From: Tremella fuciformis
Lineage: Eukaryota > Basidiomycota > Tremellomycetes > Tremellales > Tremellaceae
Assembly: GCA_032768795.1 (NCBI GenBank)
Contig: CP136490.1
Span: 3,162,001-3,226,000 of the forward strand
Direction of reading: 5' to 3'
Length of the DNA: 64,000 nt
The notes under the pieces are model-generated. The model was not told where the DNA came from and searched no databases. It saw only the letters and a list, made by a program, of their open reading frames with translations. Shown here piece after piece: positions 1-11,346 of this stretch. Position 1 is the first letter of the stretch; every line of letters starts with the position of its first letter. Position numbers and translations under genes: made by a program.

Positions 1-398
1 TTTGGATGGTGTCATTACAGGGAGGCGCAGGGTTCGAAGCCATCCGGTAAAGGGGTAGAGGAGTTGATCGTGAAGGAAGGGACGAGTCAAGGCGCCCTTG
101 GAGAAGATGAAAGGAAGCGTGGGGACACGTAGGGACTTTCCCAAGTGGTAGCGTGGCCTGCACGAGCTGCTAGACCGTCCAGAGATGCGCGAAATGGTTT
201 ACGCCGGACAAAATCAGTCGAGTGATGGATTGAATTGGACGTGTGTCGGGGGACGGTGATCCATCAAATGTTGCCTCGTGTCGTCCTGCTTCGCGGACGG
301 TTTCTCACGTTCTACCAAAGCAAAACAGGTGCGGAAAGTTCACAGGGGGGTACTCAAGATGCATGTCGAGCGAGTGACGCCATTGAAAGTCTGCTAGC
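1..398. other. Left edge, no supported gene
   Basis: Only short open frames without recognisable protein features. The frame entering the acidic ORF at 399 may begin upstream of this stretch, so the left edge could hold the 5' part of that gene. Confidence 0.4.
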
Positions 399-911
399 AT
401 GCATATTTCGACCGCTACGGACGTTTATAATCGCCTCGACGGAAAGTGCTCTCGTCGAGCGAATGTCGTAGCTAGCGTGGTGCAGTGGCAGCATGCCTCT
501 TGCAAGTTTTGGCGAGCCGAGCTGCCCAAGCACTTCAGCTACGACTCAAGCCTAACCGACCTGTACAATGAACTTGCAGCAATCGCGCTGACGCTAACGG
601 CGCACATTTGGGGAAGGGTTCACATCAATTCGTATACACGAGGCCTTCCTGATGTTTCGAGGGAGCGGCTAGAAGAGCTACACGGGCCATTGGCCCAAGA
701 TCCTAGAAATGACAGCGACCCTCACGAACTCATTGACCTCAGCAACACGCGGTACCTTGAGCCAGTGTCGGAAGACCCCGTCTTTGAGATAGAGGACAAT
801 ATAGAAACAGACAACCTAGACGGGGCACACAACGGAGGGGGTGAGAACTCCATAGACGATGTGGAGTGGGATGATGATGAGTGGATAGTGCGCGACGATG
901 ACGAAGTTTGA
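399..911 (+). CDS. Hypothetical acidic-tailed ORF
   Basis: A 170-codon open frame. The middle part is mixed and looks helical; the last 45 residues are strongly acidic, with Asp/Glu runs and a DDDEWIVRDDDEV-like end just before the TGA. I recognise no domain. It stands alone in gene-poor DNA next to a tRNA gene, where element debris is common, so it could be the end of a decayed transposon protein or the last exon of a gene starting further left. The first ATG is only the first in the frame and not a supported start. Acidic composition and the length of the open frame are the only evidence for coding. Confidence 0.3.
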   Translation: MHISTATDVYNRLDGKCSRRANVVASVVQWQHASCKFWRAELPKHFSYDSSLTDLYNELAAIALTLTAHIWGRVHINSYTRGLPDVSRERLEELHGPLAQDPRNDSDPHELIDLSNTRYLEPVSEDPVFEIEDNIETDNLDGAHNGGGENSIDDVEWDDDEWIVRDDDEV

Positions 912-956
912 GACGAGACGACTTAGACGGTGGAGTTCGGAGACCGACATGGGCAT

Positions 957-961
957 AAAAA
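957..961 (-). terminator. Candidate Pol III terminator of the tRNA gene
   Basis: Read on the minus strand, a run of five T lies about 40 nt past the 3' end of the tRNA at 1001-1084. It is the first T-run of at least four after the gene, as expected for RNA polymerase III termination. Confidence 0.45.
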
Positions 962-1000
962 GGGCCCGGTCACATGATGAAACAAGGGGTTGAAACGCGA

Positions 1001-1084
1001 AACTCGCACAGGGGGTCGAACCCTGGACCACCTCCTTCCTGAAACACCGGAGGGAGGCATGCTAAGCCACTGCACCATACGAGC
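1001..1084 (-). tRNA. tRNA-Arg(CCG) with a 10-nt intron
   Basis: The minus strand folds into a complete cloverleaf: 7-bp acceptor stem GCTCGTA/TGCGAGT with two G-U pairs; D stem GTGC/GCAT with a 9-nt loop; anticodon stem CCTCC/GGAGG; 5-nt variable loop; and a perfect T arm CAGGG-TTCGACC-CCCTG. The anticodon loop is enlarged to 17 nt. Removing 10 nt after position 37 leaves CTCCGGA, the usual loop of fungal tRNA-Arg(CCG), and a 74-nt mature tRNA. Both internal promoter boxes are present. The intron position is inferred from the normal 37/38 rule; the anticodon follows from it. Confidence 0.85.
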
Positions 1085-2084
1085 GAGCACGGACCTCCAC
1101 CGGCGGCGATCTCCGCCGATCACGCCGATCAAACTTAACACGCCGATCAGCCGGCGGCAATGAGAGGAACCATCACAGAGCCCGCGTGGCACATAGTGGG
1201 CGTCGACTGACGACCCAAACCTACATCGACGGCGTCCAGACGACCGTCTTGGGTTGGTTTCACTGACCCGCCGTAGGTCGAGCGGATACTCGACTGTAGC
1301 GAAGGTGGGCGTTAGGCGGAGGCTTAATGTACATCGACGCTCTCGCCGCTGTAAGCAGCAGGCTTCCTATGCATCAATTCCGGGGAGGAAAGCGGAGGTG
1401 GTCGTCGGTTCAACCCCGGCCGCTGGCTTACGTTTTACAGAACGAAGCTAGAGGTGATACCCATCGAGAAAATCGAATGGAAAGGTGCTCGGGAAGCTGA
1501 AAATGAAGAGTTGAACGCGATGGGCGGAGTGACGGACCGGAATCTGATGGCCCTGGGTTGGACCCTGACCCCTGACGGTCGGCCAGGAACATAGCCGGAA
1601 TTCTCCGAACCGCTCGCCCATCAGCCGACTCGCGCCCGGATTAGTATCGTGGCTAATGAGTATTAGTAACTCGTTTCTGAAGCCTTCTGGATCGGCGTCT
1701 TCCACGACTGGGATCGACGGTCCCAGGCCTCCTCCTTATGCTGTTGTGCGTTCCAAGGGTGTGCAACGGCGTCGGGCTGCGTCACGAGGGCGTGGCAACA
1801 CCTCGAGTAGGAGGCAGTCGAGAGTCACGGCCGCCATCAACAGATCCCCCCGGTGATCACGGATCACCAGCAGATGCCGGCGGGATCTCGCCGTCGGTCT
1901 CCGTGACATCATCACCATCACTCAACTTTCGGACATCGTTTCATTGCTTATGGCGTTTGACATTCCTCTTCTCTTGACAACCAGACACCGGACGACCACA
2001 GCATATAGGGCAACCCTGCAGCTCCTCTCGAGGAGACCGCTGCTCACTTGCTTCTCTCATTCACAGTCCCATCGCCAGAACACT
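1085..2084. other. Gene-poor stretch upstream of the DUF4336 gene
   Basis: No ORF with recognisable content. A B-box-like GGTTCAACCCC occurs at about 1408-1418 without matching acceptor or D arms. The last 150 nt before 2085 should contain the promoter and 5' UTR of the next gene. Confidence 0.4.
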
Positions 2085-3117
2085 ATGTCCAGCCAGTCGC
2101 CGCAAGTTGCTCAGGCCGCTCAAGCGGCGAGCACCATCGCCAATGCCCCTTCGAGCTCGCGAGGGGTGCCGGAAGACGTAGCGTCATACGTGCAGAACTC
2201 GACTGACCCGACGGACAAGAAGCTGGTCATCCGGAGAGTCACGCCAGAGATCGTCACCTTCAGTCTGCCATTCGTGAGCGACCGTCAGTCTGCCTGTGTT
2301 GCAATCTCGCTGATGTGCAGACTCGAGGGGGCTTTTTGCCCATTGGCGGTCGGACCACTGCCGTCCAGCTGAAATCCTCAGACATCTTTGTCTATGTATC
2401 GCACCCGCCAACGCCAGCTACGAAAGCCGTACTTGCCAAGATGGGTGGCGAGGTGAAATATCTCGTTACGCCAGACGGCGAGCACGATATGAATATCGAG
2501 GCATTCCACAAGGCCTACCCGCAGGCAAAGTCAGTCTCACGCCTTCTGTGCACTGTGGCAGCTGATGTTGCAGAGCTATTGGCGTGGAGCGGCTCGAAAA
2601 GGGCAAGCCTGGAGTTCCGTGGACATACATCTATAAACCGGGCCAGGAGCCGCCGCAACTCGGCTTTGAGCCCGAAGTCAGTACCCTGCTCTCGATGATG
2701 GCCGGTGTCTTATTCCAGATCTCCCTACACCAGGTCTCTTCACATGTCAACGACGAGCTCGTCGCCATTCACCACCCGAGCCGGACGCTCATGGAGGCGG
2801 ACATGCTCTTCAACCTTCCTCCGAAAGAGCAGTACTCGAGAGTCGGCGGACTGCCCCTCTTGTCGAAACTACTCCCAACATCGAGTATGAGTCCAGGTGG
2901 CAAGGTACATGGCGCAGCAGTATCGGGTATCTTGAAAGACAAAGGGCAGGTCTGAGCCTGATGCAGCGTGGAGAGGCTGACTCGAAGGTATCTGAAAGCG
3001 GAACTGCAGTCCATCAGGTCGGCCGATTTCGATCGGATCATCCCATGTCATGGAGATGTCATCGAAACCGGAGGCAAAGTGGCGTGGGACAAGCTGTTTG
3101 CCAAGTTCAGCCAGTGA
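2085..3117 (+). CDS. DUF4336 family protein
   Basis: Five exons (2085-2273, 2321-2529, 2574-2676, 2734-2949, 3010-3117) join in phase to a 274-residue protein. The family signatures are visible: an N-terminal LPF..GGFLPIGGRTT segment, GVERLEKG in the middle, an AIHHPSRTL stretch, and the C-terminal RIIPCHGDVIE..GGK block. DUF4336 proteins have a metallo-beta-lactamase-like fold, and the family has no assigned reaction. Two in-frame stops at 2953 and 2959 lie inside the last intron, whose CTGAC branch point and CTGCAG acceptor support the model. A 24-nt intron ending at 2973 also keeps the frame but would be unusually small for this genome. The start is the first ATG of the conserved frame. 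Confidence 0.8.
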
Positions 3118-3520
3118 TCTGTAGTTGCGGCGGAGTACAGTCGAGTAGTAGAGTGTCGTCACTGTCATGCTATCTCACAAGCTCAGGTCTCGACAGTCTG
3201 CCTCCGGAATACATGTCGCAAGGCCTAAAACATTTGACGGAATGTGGTCGCTCGTTGCGTCCGAAAAGCCTGATCCCGGGTGCGACGATTAGTGTTGTGT
3301 GTTAGACAGTGGACTAACTCATCGCCTCTTTGACAGTGCAGTTGACACCTCGAGTCAAGATGGAAGCTCAAGCGCCAACAGCAGACATGGCTTGAAATGA
3401 CTTCTGAATGGGACCTGTCAAGCCTTCGCGATGGGAGATTGGAGAAGACTTCCAGATGAAACGTCATTCTTCAGCGAAAATGAGAGGCCGACTTCGAGCT
3501 CTTTCCACAGTACATAGGAA

Positions 3521-4368
3521 AACGAGCTCCCTCGTCATCGTCCTCCAGCATATCCTTCTACGTTTTACGATTCATCAAAAAGACAGTCTGGCCAGGTACA
3601 GTATATGCCTACTTCAGATCCACCTTTGCGCACCATCGCTGCCGTAACCCAGGCTCCCCTCGAGGAGGTGTCGGCGGAATTTAGCCAGCCTTCTTCGGAC
3701 GAGCTTCGCGAGAGAGACGAGACACTGAGAATGCTCGAGGTAGAAGCTCAAACAGTCGCATACGACGCGAGCGATATCGCGTCGGTCGAATCCCTCGCAC
3801 GGACGCTGCTGGAGTTCGCGCCACTGCAAGAGGAAGAAAGAGAGGCTTGGCAACTTCTCAAGACATACTGGTTGGCCTATCAGCGGTGCGCCGCTACCAA
3901 CGAGGCTGCCGCCGACGAACGGCTCGATGATACGCGAAGGCAGATCGAGCGGTGCCGCTGTTTGGTACAACACATGCGGGCTCAGAGTAAGTGAATGCAG
4001 AGCCTAAGTGTCCCATAAGCTGACAAGAAGTGTCAGAAGAACTGGCATGTAAGTGGACGAAAGGCAAAGAGCCGTCGAAAGCTAAGCGGACTCCTGTCCC
4101 GACCACCAAGCACCTACCGTCTGTGTCGAAGAGTCAGAGGCATGTCAAGGGCAAAGAAACAAGCCCGGATATGCTCATGCTCGGGAGCGGTGGGCGTGCT
4201 TCTGCACCAGTCACTGCCTCCCTAGACTTAGCTCCCAGGCGGCATAGGAGTCCATCGTATAATGAAGACTTCGCCAGTCACGTTGCAGATGAAATGGGGC
4301 AAGTCCTCAACACCGGCCTTTATGGACATGCTCTGACAAGAGGTGATCCCTTCGCTGAGCATTTCTGA
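3521..4368 (+). CDS. Hypothetical helical protein, 5' end unresolved
   Basis: A continuous frame runs from an acceptor-like TACATAG ending at 3520 to 3986. A 41-nt intron (3987-4027, GTAAGT donor, phase 1) joins it to 4028-4368. The protein has a Pro/Ser/Tyr-rich first part, then about 130 Glu/Leu-rich residues likely to be helical or coiled, then a basic Lys/Pro segment and a short C-terminal tail. No family is recognised. Further short coding-like frames lie upstream in 3167-3420, but I could not find one set of junctions that joins them all in phase, so the N-terminus is missing from this entry. Confidence 0.5.
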
Positions 4369-4819
4369 CTCATCCTAGGGGGGGCCGTTGTTGCGCGCAG
4401 CACATAGACCGTACATAGCTCTTGCGTCTCAGAAGAAATGTGAAACACCGCTACCGTCGTCAGGTCGATCGTGCTAGACCGTGCGACCAACCAGCCCCTG
4501 AAATCGGACCAACATAACCCGTCACTGTGTCAACCCACCTCCCTCCCACGTCCAATCTCCAAGGCACCACGACTTGTCGGCACGCACCGACACTGCGCCA
4601 AGTCGACTACACGACGGCCCTTCCAGAACTCAGCGTCGCTCGTGACGTTCTCTCTCTTTCGCCTTTCGACCCCCTTCGTACATTTCGTACACTTCGTTCG
4701 GCTTCTCCTCTCTTCTTTGGACTCACGCGCCCGGTGCGCCCATTGGACTCTTTTCGACTGCTTCTCATCCGGGCTCTGGTAGCCCGCCTTTTCGACTTCG
4801 ACCCTAAGACAGAGACAAA
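4369..4819 (+). promoter_or_regulatory. Tetraspanin promoter and leader, pyrimidine-rich
   Basis: There is no gene here. The stretch from about 4640 to 4790 is strongly pyrimidine-rich (CTCTCTCTTT and TCTCCTCTCTTC type runs), the composition often seen just upstream of fungal start codons. It leads straight into the ATG at 4820. Confidence 0.4.
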
Positions 4820-5746
4820 ATGCACCAGCAGCACTTTGGGACGCTGCAGAGGCTGAACGCCTTCTGGTTCTTCCTGCTCGTTTGCCTCACGGCCGCGGGC
4901 ATCCTGTGCATCGTCGCCTCGATCATGTTCAGCAGGCCAAACCAGCTCCTCATGAATCTCATCTTCACCAAAATGCTCTTCAGCCGTGAGCCTTCAGTCT
5001 CACAGAGACCGGAATCGACGTGCGCTCATGTGCAGTGGGCATCATGCTCGGCGTGTCGTACCTGTTCACGGTAGTCACCGCCATCCCTGCCTTCCTCCAG
5101 CCGCCCCACAAGCGCATGATGCTCAAAATCTTTAACTGGTCGCTCATCGGACTGGGCATGCAGACCCTGGTCGTACGTTGTCGAGAGGCGAGGGTCGAGA
5201 GGAGCTGACAGATAGTTCGGGACAATGATTTGGCTCTTCTCGCTACAGCAGCGCGCCGAATTCTCGGCTATATGGGGTCAGCAGACCCAGGCCACCCAAC
5301 AAGCTCTGCAGGACACGTTCTCGTGCTGCGGCTACTGGTGAGTTACGTGACGCCGCCTTCGGTCGACGGCTGAGGGGAAGGAACGGGACTGCAGCGGGAC
5401 AATTCACTGCCCAAGCTGGCTTCTGTGCCGATGCCACATTTGCCGCAAACCAGACTGGCTGCGTCACTCCCAGTGAGCCGAGGCGGCCTTGCACGCGTGC
5501 GAGGGCTGACTCCCAGTCACATCGGCCGCCTCGCCCGGTACCGACTTCACCCTCAACAACATCTTCACCTCGGTGTATGGCTTCGAAGCGATCATCGTGT
5601 GCCTGTTCTTGGCCACCGCCTGTCTGATCAACGAGGTGAGCTTCCGGCAGGAGCAGTCGTATGCCAGGGGCTGACGGACACAGCGCGAGGTGTTGGTGCG
5701 ATTCCAGCGGATCGACGAGAAGCGAGGGGGAGGCGGGTTCGTGTGA
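4820..5746 (+). CDS. Tetraspanin
   Basis: Six exons (4820-4985, 5036-5172, 5216-5337, 5381-5472, 5517-5635, 5684-5746) give a 232-residue protein. It has four hydrophobic segments: near residues 12-37, at the start of exon 2, around exon 2/3, and AIIVCLFLATACLI near the end. The large extracellular loop after the third segment carries the diagnostic CCGYW motif and further cysteines (GFCADAT, TGCVTP). Tetraspanins organise membrane microdomains; fungal members (Pls1, Tsp2, Tsp3) act in surface or penetration-related growth. The third intron ends at 5380 rather than at the nearby GCAG, because only that choice restores CCGYWNGT. It is convergent with VPS25. Confidence 0.9.
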
Positions 5747-5910
5747 TCCGCATCCACCACTTAGCTGTCCTGACCAGACATCCGCCCAGATGCATGTCGC
5801 TCGTTTGTAAATGCCGTAGATGATGATGATGATGCTACAACCTGAAGATGAGCTCTGAGACCAGCATAGCCGACTCACAAGGTATCCCAGACATCCAGAT
5901 ATGCCGCCGG

Positions 5911-6733
5911 TCACAGAAACCGGACACCGTCCCCCGCCTCTCCGTCCCCTTTCAACAGCTGCGCCTTGCCCTTTTTGACGAGCGTGTCCAGCGCCCTTCT
6001 CAGCATCTGCGGCGGCAGCTCGTAGAACTCGGTCGTATGCGACAAGTCTCCCTCGGTGATCTCGTAAAACGTCAAGATGGAATTGTTCATCCCATTCTCG
6101 ACGATCTGCGTCTCAGATCGTTCTTCGCCGTGGCATACCTGTCAAGCTCAAGCTGTGCAACTCACCCAGTCGTAGATGATCTGGCCCCACTCTTCTGGTT
6201 TTCGCCAATACAACAAGAACGTCGGTGTTGCCGGCTGTTTAGGCGGGTCCGGGGCCGCCTGGCCCAGCTTGACCAGCTCCTGTATCACGCTCCTCACTGC
6301 CGGCGGTTGCAGCTTGCCTGTTCTCAGCCCTAGAGCACCACATGCACCATGAGCAGGCGTACGGTTGATGCCTTTGTTGTGGAACACCTCCCCGGGCTCG
6401 GGCGAATCCACGTTGATCAAGAAGACTCGATGGTGTCTCGCCCACGAGAGGACCAGTGCGGTCCAAAGCGAGAGCTGATGGGCAAGCGTGCTGGGATTAG
6501 GTTGAAGTCTGCGTCTCAGCAGGGAGCTCGAAGAGACAAGACGAGGACACGCGCGTGAAGAAAGGTGGAAACGACCAGATTGCAGGATACGTGAAGCCTC
6601 TGGAGTCGGTGATACAACGTAGAGGTGTGGACGGGTTGCCGTCGGCTGCTGAGCTGCTTTGAGGGTCATTGGCTAGCGAGTAGGTCGTCGCCTGGGTAGA
6701 GCTCGTCGACATGCCTGGTTGATTGGTGGACAT
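5911..6733 (-). CDS. VPS25: ESCRT-II subunit Vps25
   Basis: Vps25 is the two-winged-helix subunit that bridges ESCRT-II to ESCRT-III in multivesicular body sorting. Exons 6508-6363, 6317-6166 and 6105-5911 join in phase and show the family landmarks in order: LSLWTALVLSWARHH, INRKLQP, KPEEWGQIIYDW, NNSILTFYEITEGD, LRRALDTLVKKGKAQ and a GDGVRF end. Exon 1 contains IWSFPPFF and ends near 6552. Its donor is uncertain: a GT donor adds two residues after FFT, while a GC donor (GCGCGT) gives the consensus FFTLQPN exactly. The start is either of two in-frame ATGs, at 6733 or 6712; both give a low-complexity Ser/Thr-rich leader. It lies in tandem with the RhoGAP gene upstream. Confidence 0.88.
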
Positions 6734-6894
6734 GACGGAGTATCGGTAGATGCACAAAGGCAACAAGAGGGGCAAAGACATAGCAGGTGACGAGTGAGAC
6801 ACCTCCACTTCGCCAGTCGGCTTGGACATCATACGAGTAGCGCTATGATTGACATGAAATACAACGATTGGCTGTCATGCCGCTCTACACAATG

Positions 6895-9800
6895 CTAGAT
6901 CATATTGCCAGGCGAAGCCAGCCGGGCACTTGGTCTCGGACTCGCCGGTAGTCCAGCAGACCCCTTGGGACTGCTTGACCCCACCGAGCTAGCTTCGACA
7001 GTCAGGCCCCTCTCTTGGGCTCTCGCAGCCGCCTTGGCTCTCCGCACTTCAGCGGCTGAAGGGTACTGGGCGCGAGGTGTCGATGGTACAGGGCTTGCCA
7101 GATTCTCGGATGAGGGTCCAGATGGAAGTGATGGCGCCTCGGACTCCGTATCGTGTTCAGACTCCGACTCTTCATCCTCGGTTGCTAAGGGTCAGCCTTG
7201 GCTGGCGCACGAAACAAGGCGTCCCACCTGGATCGAGCGCCCGCCCACCCAGACCCAGCAAAGCATCCGCTCCCCCGGCCTGATACAGCACGCTGTTCCG
7301 ATTTCGCTTGAGAGTTTCCTCCCCATGTGCCTCTGGTTCGTCCTGCCCGCTAATGATCGATTCTGCTTCGCCCTCGTCGAAAGAAGAGGGCTCATCATCG
7401 AAGATCTCCCCAAAGTGACTAACCAACTCGCTGAAAATACCGGCCGGGATACCGAGAGTCGGTGAGAATACGATGCCGATGTTGCGCAGAGTCATCTTGT
7501 TGGCCTGGGAGTTCTTGACGATCAAGATGAGATGAGCTGTGAGGGCTCGGAGCAGAGCGTAATTTGGCGGCGGGAGCTCGGACACAAGTCGAGATAGCTC
7601 GTGCACTCGTGCGGACGATTCCACCAAGTCCATTACTGCGAGGAACCTGGAGTGAAGCTCTCTGGTGAGGAGTGACTGTGGCAGGTCTCGCAAAAAAGTC
7701 TTGAGCAAGCCCGCTATGGCGTGGGGATCCCAATGCTCGTCAACAGCGACCAGCTTGACGTCGCCCTCGGCATCAAATCGCTCTTTCAAGCCTTTGATGA
7801 CAGCCGAGCTGCCTGACAGACGATAGATGCCCTCCTCCCGTTCGGCGTGTTTGGCCTCAAGCCATTCAATGCACCGGAAGACGATGGCTGGAAGGTTTGC
7901 GACAGAGGCGACAGCGATAGACTCGGATACGGACACGCCAAACACGGGCCTGGAGACCTTTTCTGGTGTCTTTCCAAACGATGGCCAGAAACGTCCAGAT
8001 TTTGCTTTGCGATCTCGTTCCTTGTCTGCAGGAGGCATACCGGGAGGGGCAGACAGGCCTTCAGCAGACAATTTGCTCAGATATGCGGACGAGTATTGCG
8101 GTTTGGACGGCATCACGCTGTGCCTTTTGGCGGATTTCGAGGTCGGCTCGGCAGCAGAAGGAGCGGCCAGATCGGCCGTGGCACTGGTGACCAGAGTTAC
8201 CGGGATGCTATTTGACGGCAGTTGCCCTGATTTCTGCACCGTCACAGAGCCTGCCAAAGCCCCATCTGCCTCTTGAGTGATCGCAGAAGGAAGTGAGGTC
8301 TGCGAGCCCGATGACACGGACCGATTCGATGCCTGACTGGACGAGGCGATCAGCTGGGCCTGAAGTGTCTTTTGCGACTCCATCGAGTTGATGAGGCTAG
8401 GTGAAGGGGCTCCCGAGAACTTGGTGTTGCTGCCGGAAACGAGGTTAAGAGGTTGAGCCGCAGTCACGACGACATCCTTCGAGGCCTTGCGGACCGATAC
8501 ACTACGACGGCGTGTGGGAGGAGCATTGATCACAGGAGCAGGTTGAGCATCGACGTGCCGGACGAGCACCTCAATCCAGCTATCGCGCTCCTGATCACTC
8601 TCAGCGCAAAGGACATGCCGAGTGTTCTTGTTGGCTTCAATGACCAGAAAGGCATGGCGCAGTTCCCGGTCATCCGACGACTCGGACGGGCGGTTCTGCC
8701 GGCCAATCTGGGCATTCGTGATGAGAATAGAGCCTAAATGCGAACCGCCCCGCTAGAATGTTAGTGGATGCATGAAGAGAAGACTTCACCTGACTTACCG
8801 ATTCGTAGTACTCCATTGTCGGCCCTTCGAGCACAAAGTATCTCGTCTTCCATCCTCCAAAGTTCTTGCCCTTCTTGGTCAGATACCCCTCTTTCCTGGC
8901 AGAGTTGATCTTCGCTTGCAACGGATCCGTGCAAAGAAATTCGCATAGATCTGACTTGTCGCTCAGCGGCGCAACAAGAAGACTTTGTAGGTATGCCTCG
9001 AGGGCAGACTTCCGCTGGTCGATCTTGCTAGGCGCAAAGTCTTTCCACGACTTGCCGTCCGGTAAGGGAGCGACCATGGACTTCCATTCCTTCCTCCCCT
9101 TGCCGGCTTTTGATTTGATCCGACTATCCAAGTCGATGAATGCGCTGAAAAGCTTGCCGACTATCCATGAGACCGGTTGGGCGTTCGGCGGTCTTAAAGT
9201 GATTGACACCAGGAAGCAGAGTACATCCCGACCGAGTTGGTTTGGGTAGATGGTGGACGAGGGGATGGAGATGCGGGTGTGGGGTAGAAGCGAGAGGGTC
9301 AATTTTGGGAGACGCTCGGACCCAGGACGATTCTCCTCAATAGATGGGCGTCGGTCCTGCGACAGCCTTGGATCCATAGATGGTCGCGGGGTAGAGGTTC
9401 CAGACTCAACGGATTGTCGGGGCGAGTCAGTCAAAGGAATAGACCGAACTGAAGGCCGAATGGGAGATGCCGGGTGTGGCTCGGGGAATGCTGCCGTTTG
9501 TATTGGAGGTGTGGGCGACCTCACGCTCGACGACCGGGGTGGCAAACCGTGGATGGGGACGAAGAATTTCGGAGGTACGGGCGTTTGTTGGGTGTCATCC
9601 GGTTCCTCTTCTTCCTGTGTGGTAGCCAGACTGGACATGGTGATTGACACTGAAGGGGCATTGAGCTCAGCGTCGACCGAGGAGCTGGGCGTGGTCGAAT
9701 ATTGGGAGGGTGGACTCATGCTCGTCGCACTGTCGCTCGTCGTGAGGTCCTGTCGCTCGGGGATCGAGTGCGAAGCCTCCTTTGGCGAGTCTGCGAGCGA

Positions 9801-10564
9801 GATGAAGGATGTCACTTCGGGCGGGAACGTGATGCGGCTCTCCCTGCGAAGCTTGACGTCCGACATTGGGGAAGGCAACAACGTATTAGGCCTCAGATCG
9901 ACCGTAGGTTCGGCAGCCAAGAAAGACGCAGGAGGCATTACGCCGGACGCACTTCGAGGGGCGGGGACGCGCTCCTTCTCCCGCTCCACCGACTTCTCAG
10001 ATCGTGTGTCCTCTCTATCCGAGTTGTGCCTTCGTATTGGCGGCGGGGCAAGGGGTTCCGATCGGACTCCGAGACCCATAGCAGAGCTGCTGTTGGGCAT
10101 CCTCCTAGATCCTCCGGGTACGTCCAGGCCTGCGTCCGCCAATCTGCTCAATGCTCGATCTCGCTCCCCTCGCAGACGGTCGCAATCTGCGACCAGGGTC
10201 GCCGACTGTGCGCGCTGCTTCTCGATAAGTTTCCAGAGCTGTGAATTCTGCGCTTGCTACTCCGTGAGCTAGCTCCATGTCAAATGCAGAGACAGACACT
10301 CACCAGACTCTGCTTGTCTGAAAGAAGCGCATCCAACGCTCTCCTAGTATCTCCGCCATGCGCACGCAGGACGCTATCCGCATCACTACCGGTGGACGAC
10401 CCAATCCTCGGACTGCCATTGCGCGTCCCAGGCCCAGAATGATTAGGGGAAGCGTGCGGGGAGTGTGCTCGTGAAGCCGACCTCGGTGTCGTCTGACCAG
10501 GATGATGTGATGATGGCCCTGCTGAGAGATGCGATGAGATGGGCGCGGCTGTCATCGTTGACAT
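6895..10564 (-). CDS. BEM3: Bem3-type PX-PH-RhoGAP protein
   Basis: Four exons (10564-10304, 10247-8799, 8752-7228, 7184-6895) sum to exactly 1175 codons including the stop. The order is: Ser/Pro-rich N-terminus; short helix rich in Lys/Arg/Glu; long disordered region; PX-like domain (about 405-520); PH domain (about 525-640, GYLTKKGKNFGGWKTRYFVL); linker; RhoGAP domain (about 835-1015); acidic and Ser-rich tail. The RhoGAP domain has the arginine-finger motif GIYRLSGSS and the block NKMTLRNIGIVFSPTL. This architecture is that of Bem3, a GAP for Cdc42/Rho proteins recruited to polarity sites by phosphoinositides through PX and PH. RHO3 and a formin lie in the same window. Which GTPase it controls here is inference. 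Confidence 0.9.
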
Positions 10565-11346
10565 ATCTCTCAGCTGGATGCGGGGAGCAATTTGTGAGTG
10601 AGCCTGAAAGTGCCCGACCAGTCCGAGTATGGACAGAGGGCCCAGTCAAGTGGGTCAAGATCGACGTTGAACGAAATATGATCGACTAAATGATGGTTGT
10701 GTGAGACAGCGGCGGACGATGGCAGGTCATCAGCGTGAGAAGCACGCGTCGTGGTAGGCTGTGGTATGAGTTTGGTCTCTGAGAGGACTGTCAAAGAGGT
10801 TGACAGGGAGTGAGAGATGCCATCAAAGCTATGCAGGGGAGTAATCAAGGGAGGGGGATCAGAGCGCGAGAGATGAGCTCACCTCCGACCCAAAGGCATG
10901 CAAGCTTCAAGGCCTGGGTCCACGCTGCCTGCAACGGGAGGGACCAATGCAGCTGTATGGGAGATGCAATGCCAGGTGGTGATCCGGTTCGAGAGCTCGC
11001 TTCCTCACTTGACAGAGATGACTGCCGTGCAGTATGATGACCTGAAACGAGCGTGTTGGACGCGACTGACTTGACTTGCTGATTCGGGTTGAATGTGGCG
11101 CAGAGTGGCAATGTGGCGCTCGAAATTTCCCCGTGTTTCAGCTCGCAGGCAGTGGCATCGAGCGATGGTCAAAGTACACATGACATGACGATGCATAATG
11201 ACTGAGTCGACGTCGACATAACAATGTTTTCGAGGAGCGGAAGCGACTAGACTCCACAGGGACACATGTGGCTTAGGGACACCACGAGCCGTCGAAGCTA
11301 GACGTCGATCAAAAGCCTGCGGGTTTTAGCGAGTACATGTCGTACA
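10565..11346. other. Intergenic, upstream of the RhoGAP gene
   Basis: No supported gene. The part next to 10565 should hold the RhoGAP promoter and leader, and the part next to 11346 the 3' UTR of the recombinase-like gene. Short open frames on both strands have no recognisable content. Confidence 0.45.

Noticed and set aside
470..505. tRNA 5' half resembling the tRNA-Arg start
   Set aside because: GGTGCAGTGGCAGCATGCC matches an A-box pattern, but there is no T-arm or acceptor 3' half downstream; it lies inside the acidic ORF.
1380..1440. Second tRNA near the B-box-like GGTTCAACCCC
   Set aside because: A T-arm can be drawn, but no acceptor stem with seven pairs or A box of correct spacing was found upstream.
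5243..5914. 223-codon minus-strand ORF over the tetraspanin
   Set aside because: It overlaps the tetraspanin exons with correct motifs on the plus strand; its own translation is low-complexity and reaches into introns.
9250..10272. 340-codon plus-strand ORF
   Set aside because: It lies wholly antisense to the RhoGAP coding exon, is Gly/Ser/Arg-rich as expected for the complement of Ser/Pro-rich coding sequence, and has no domain.
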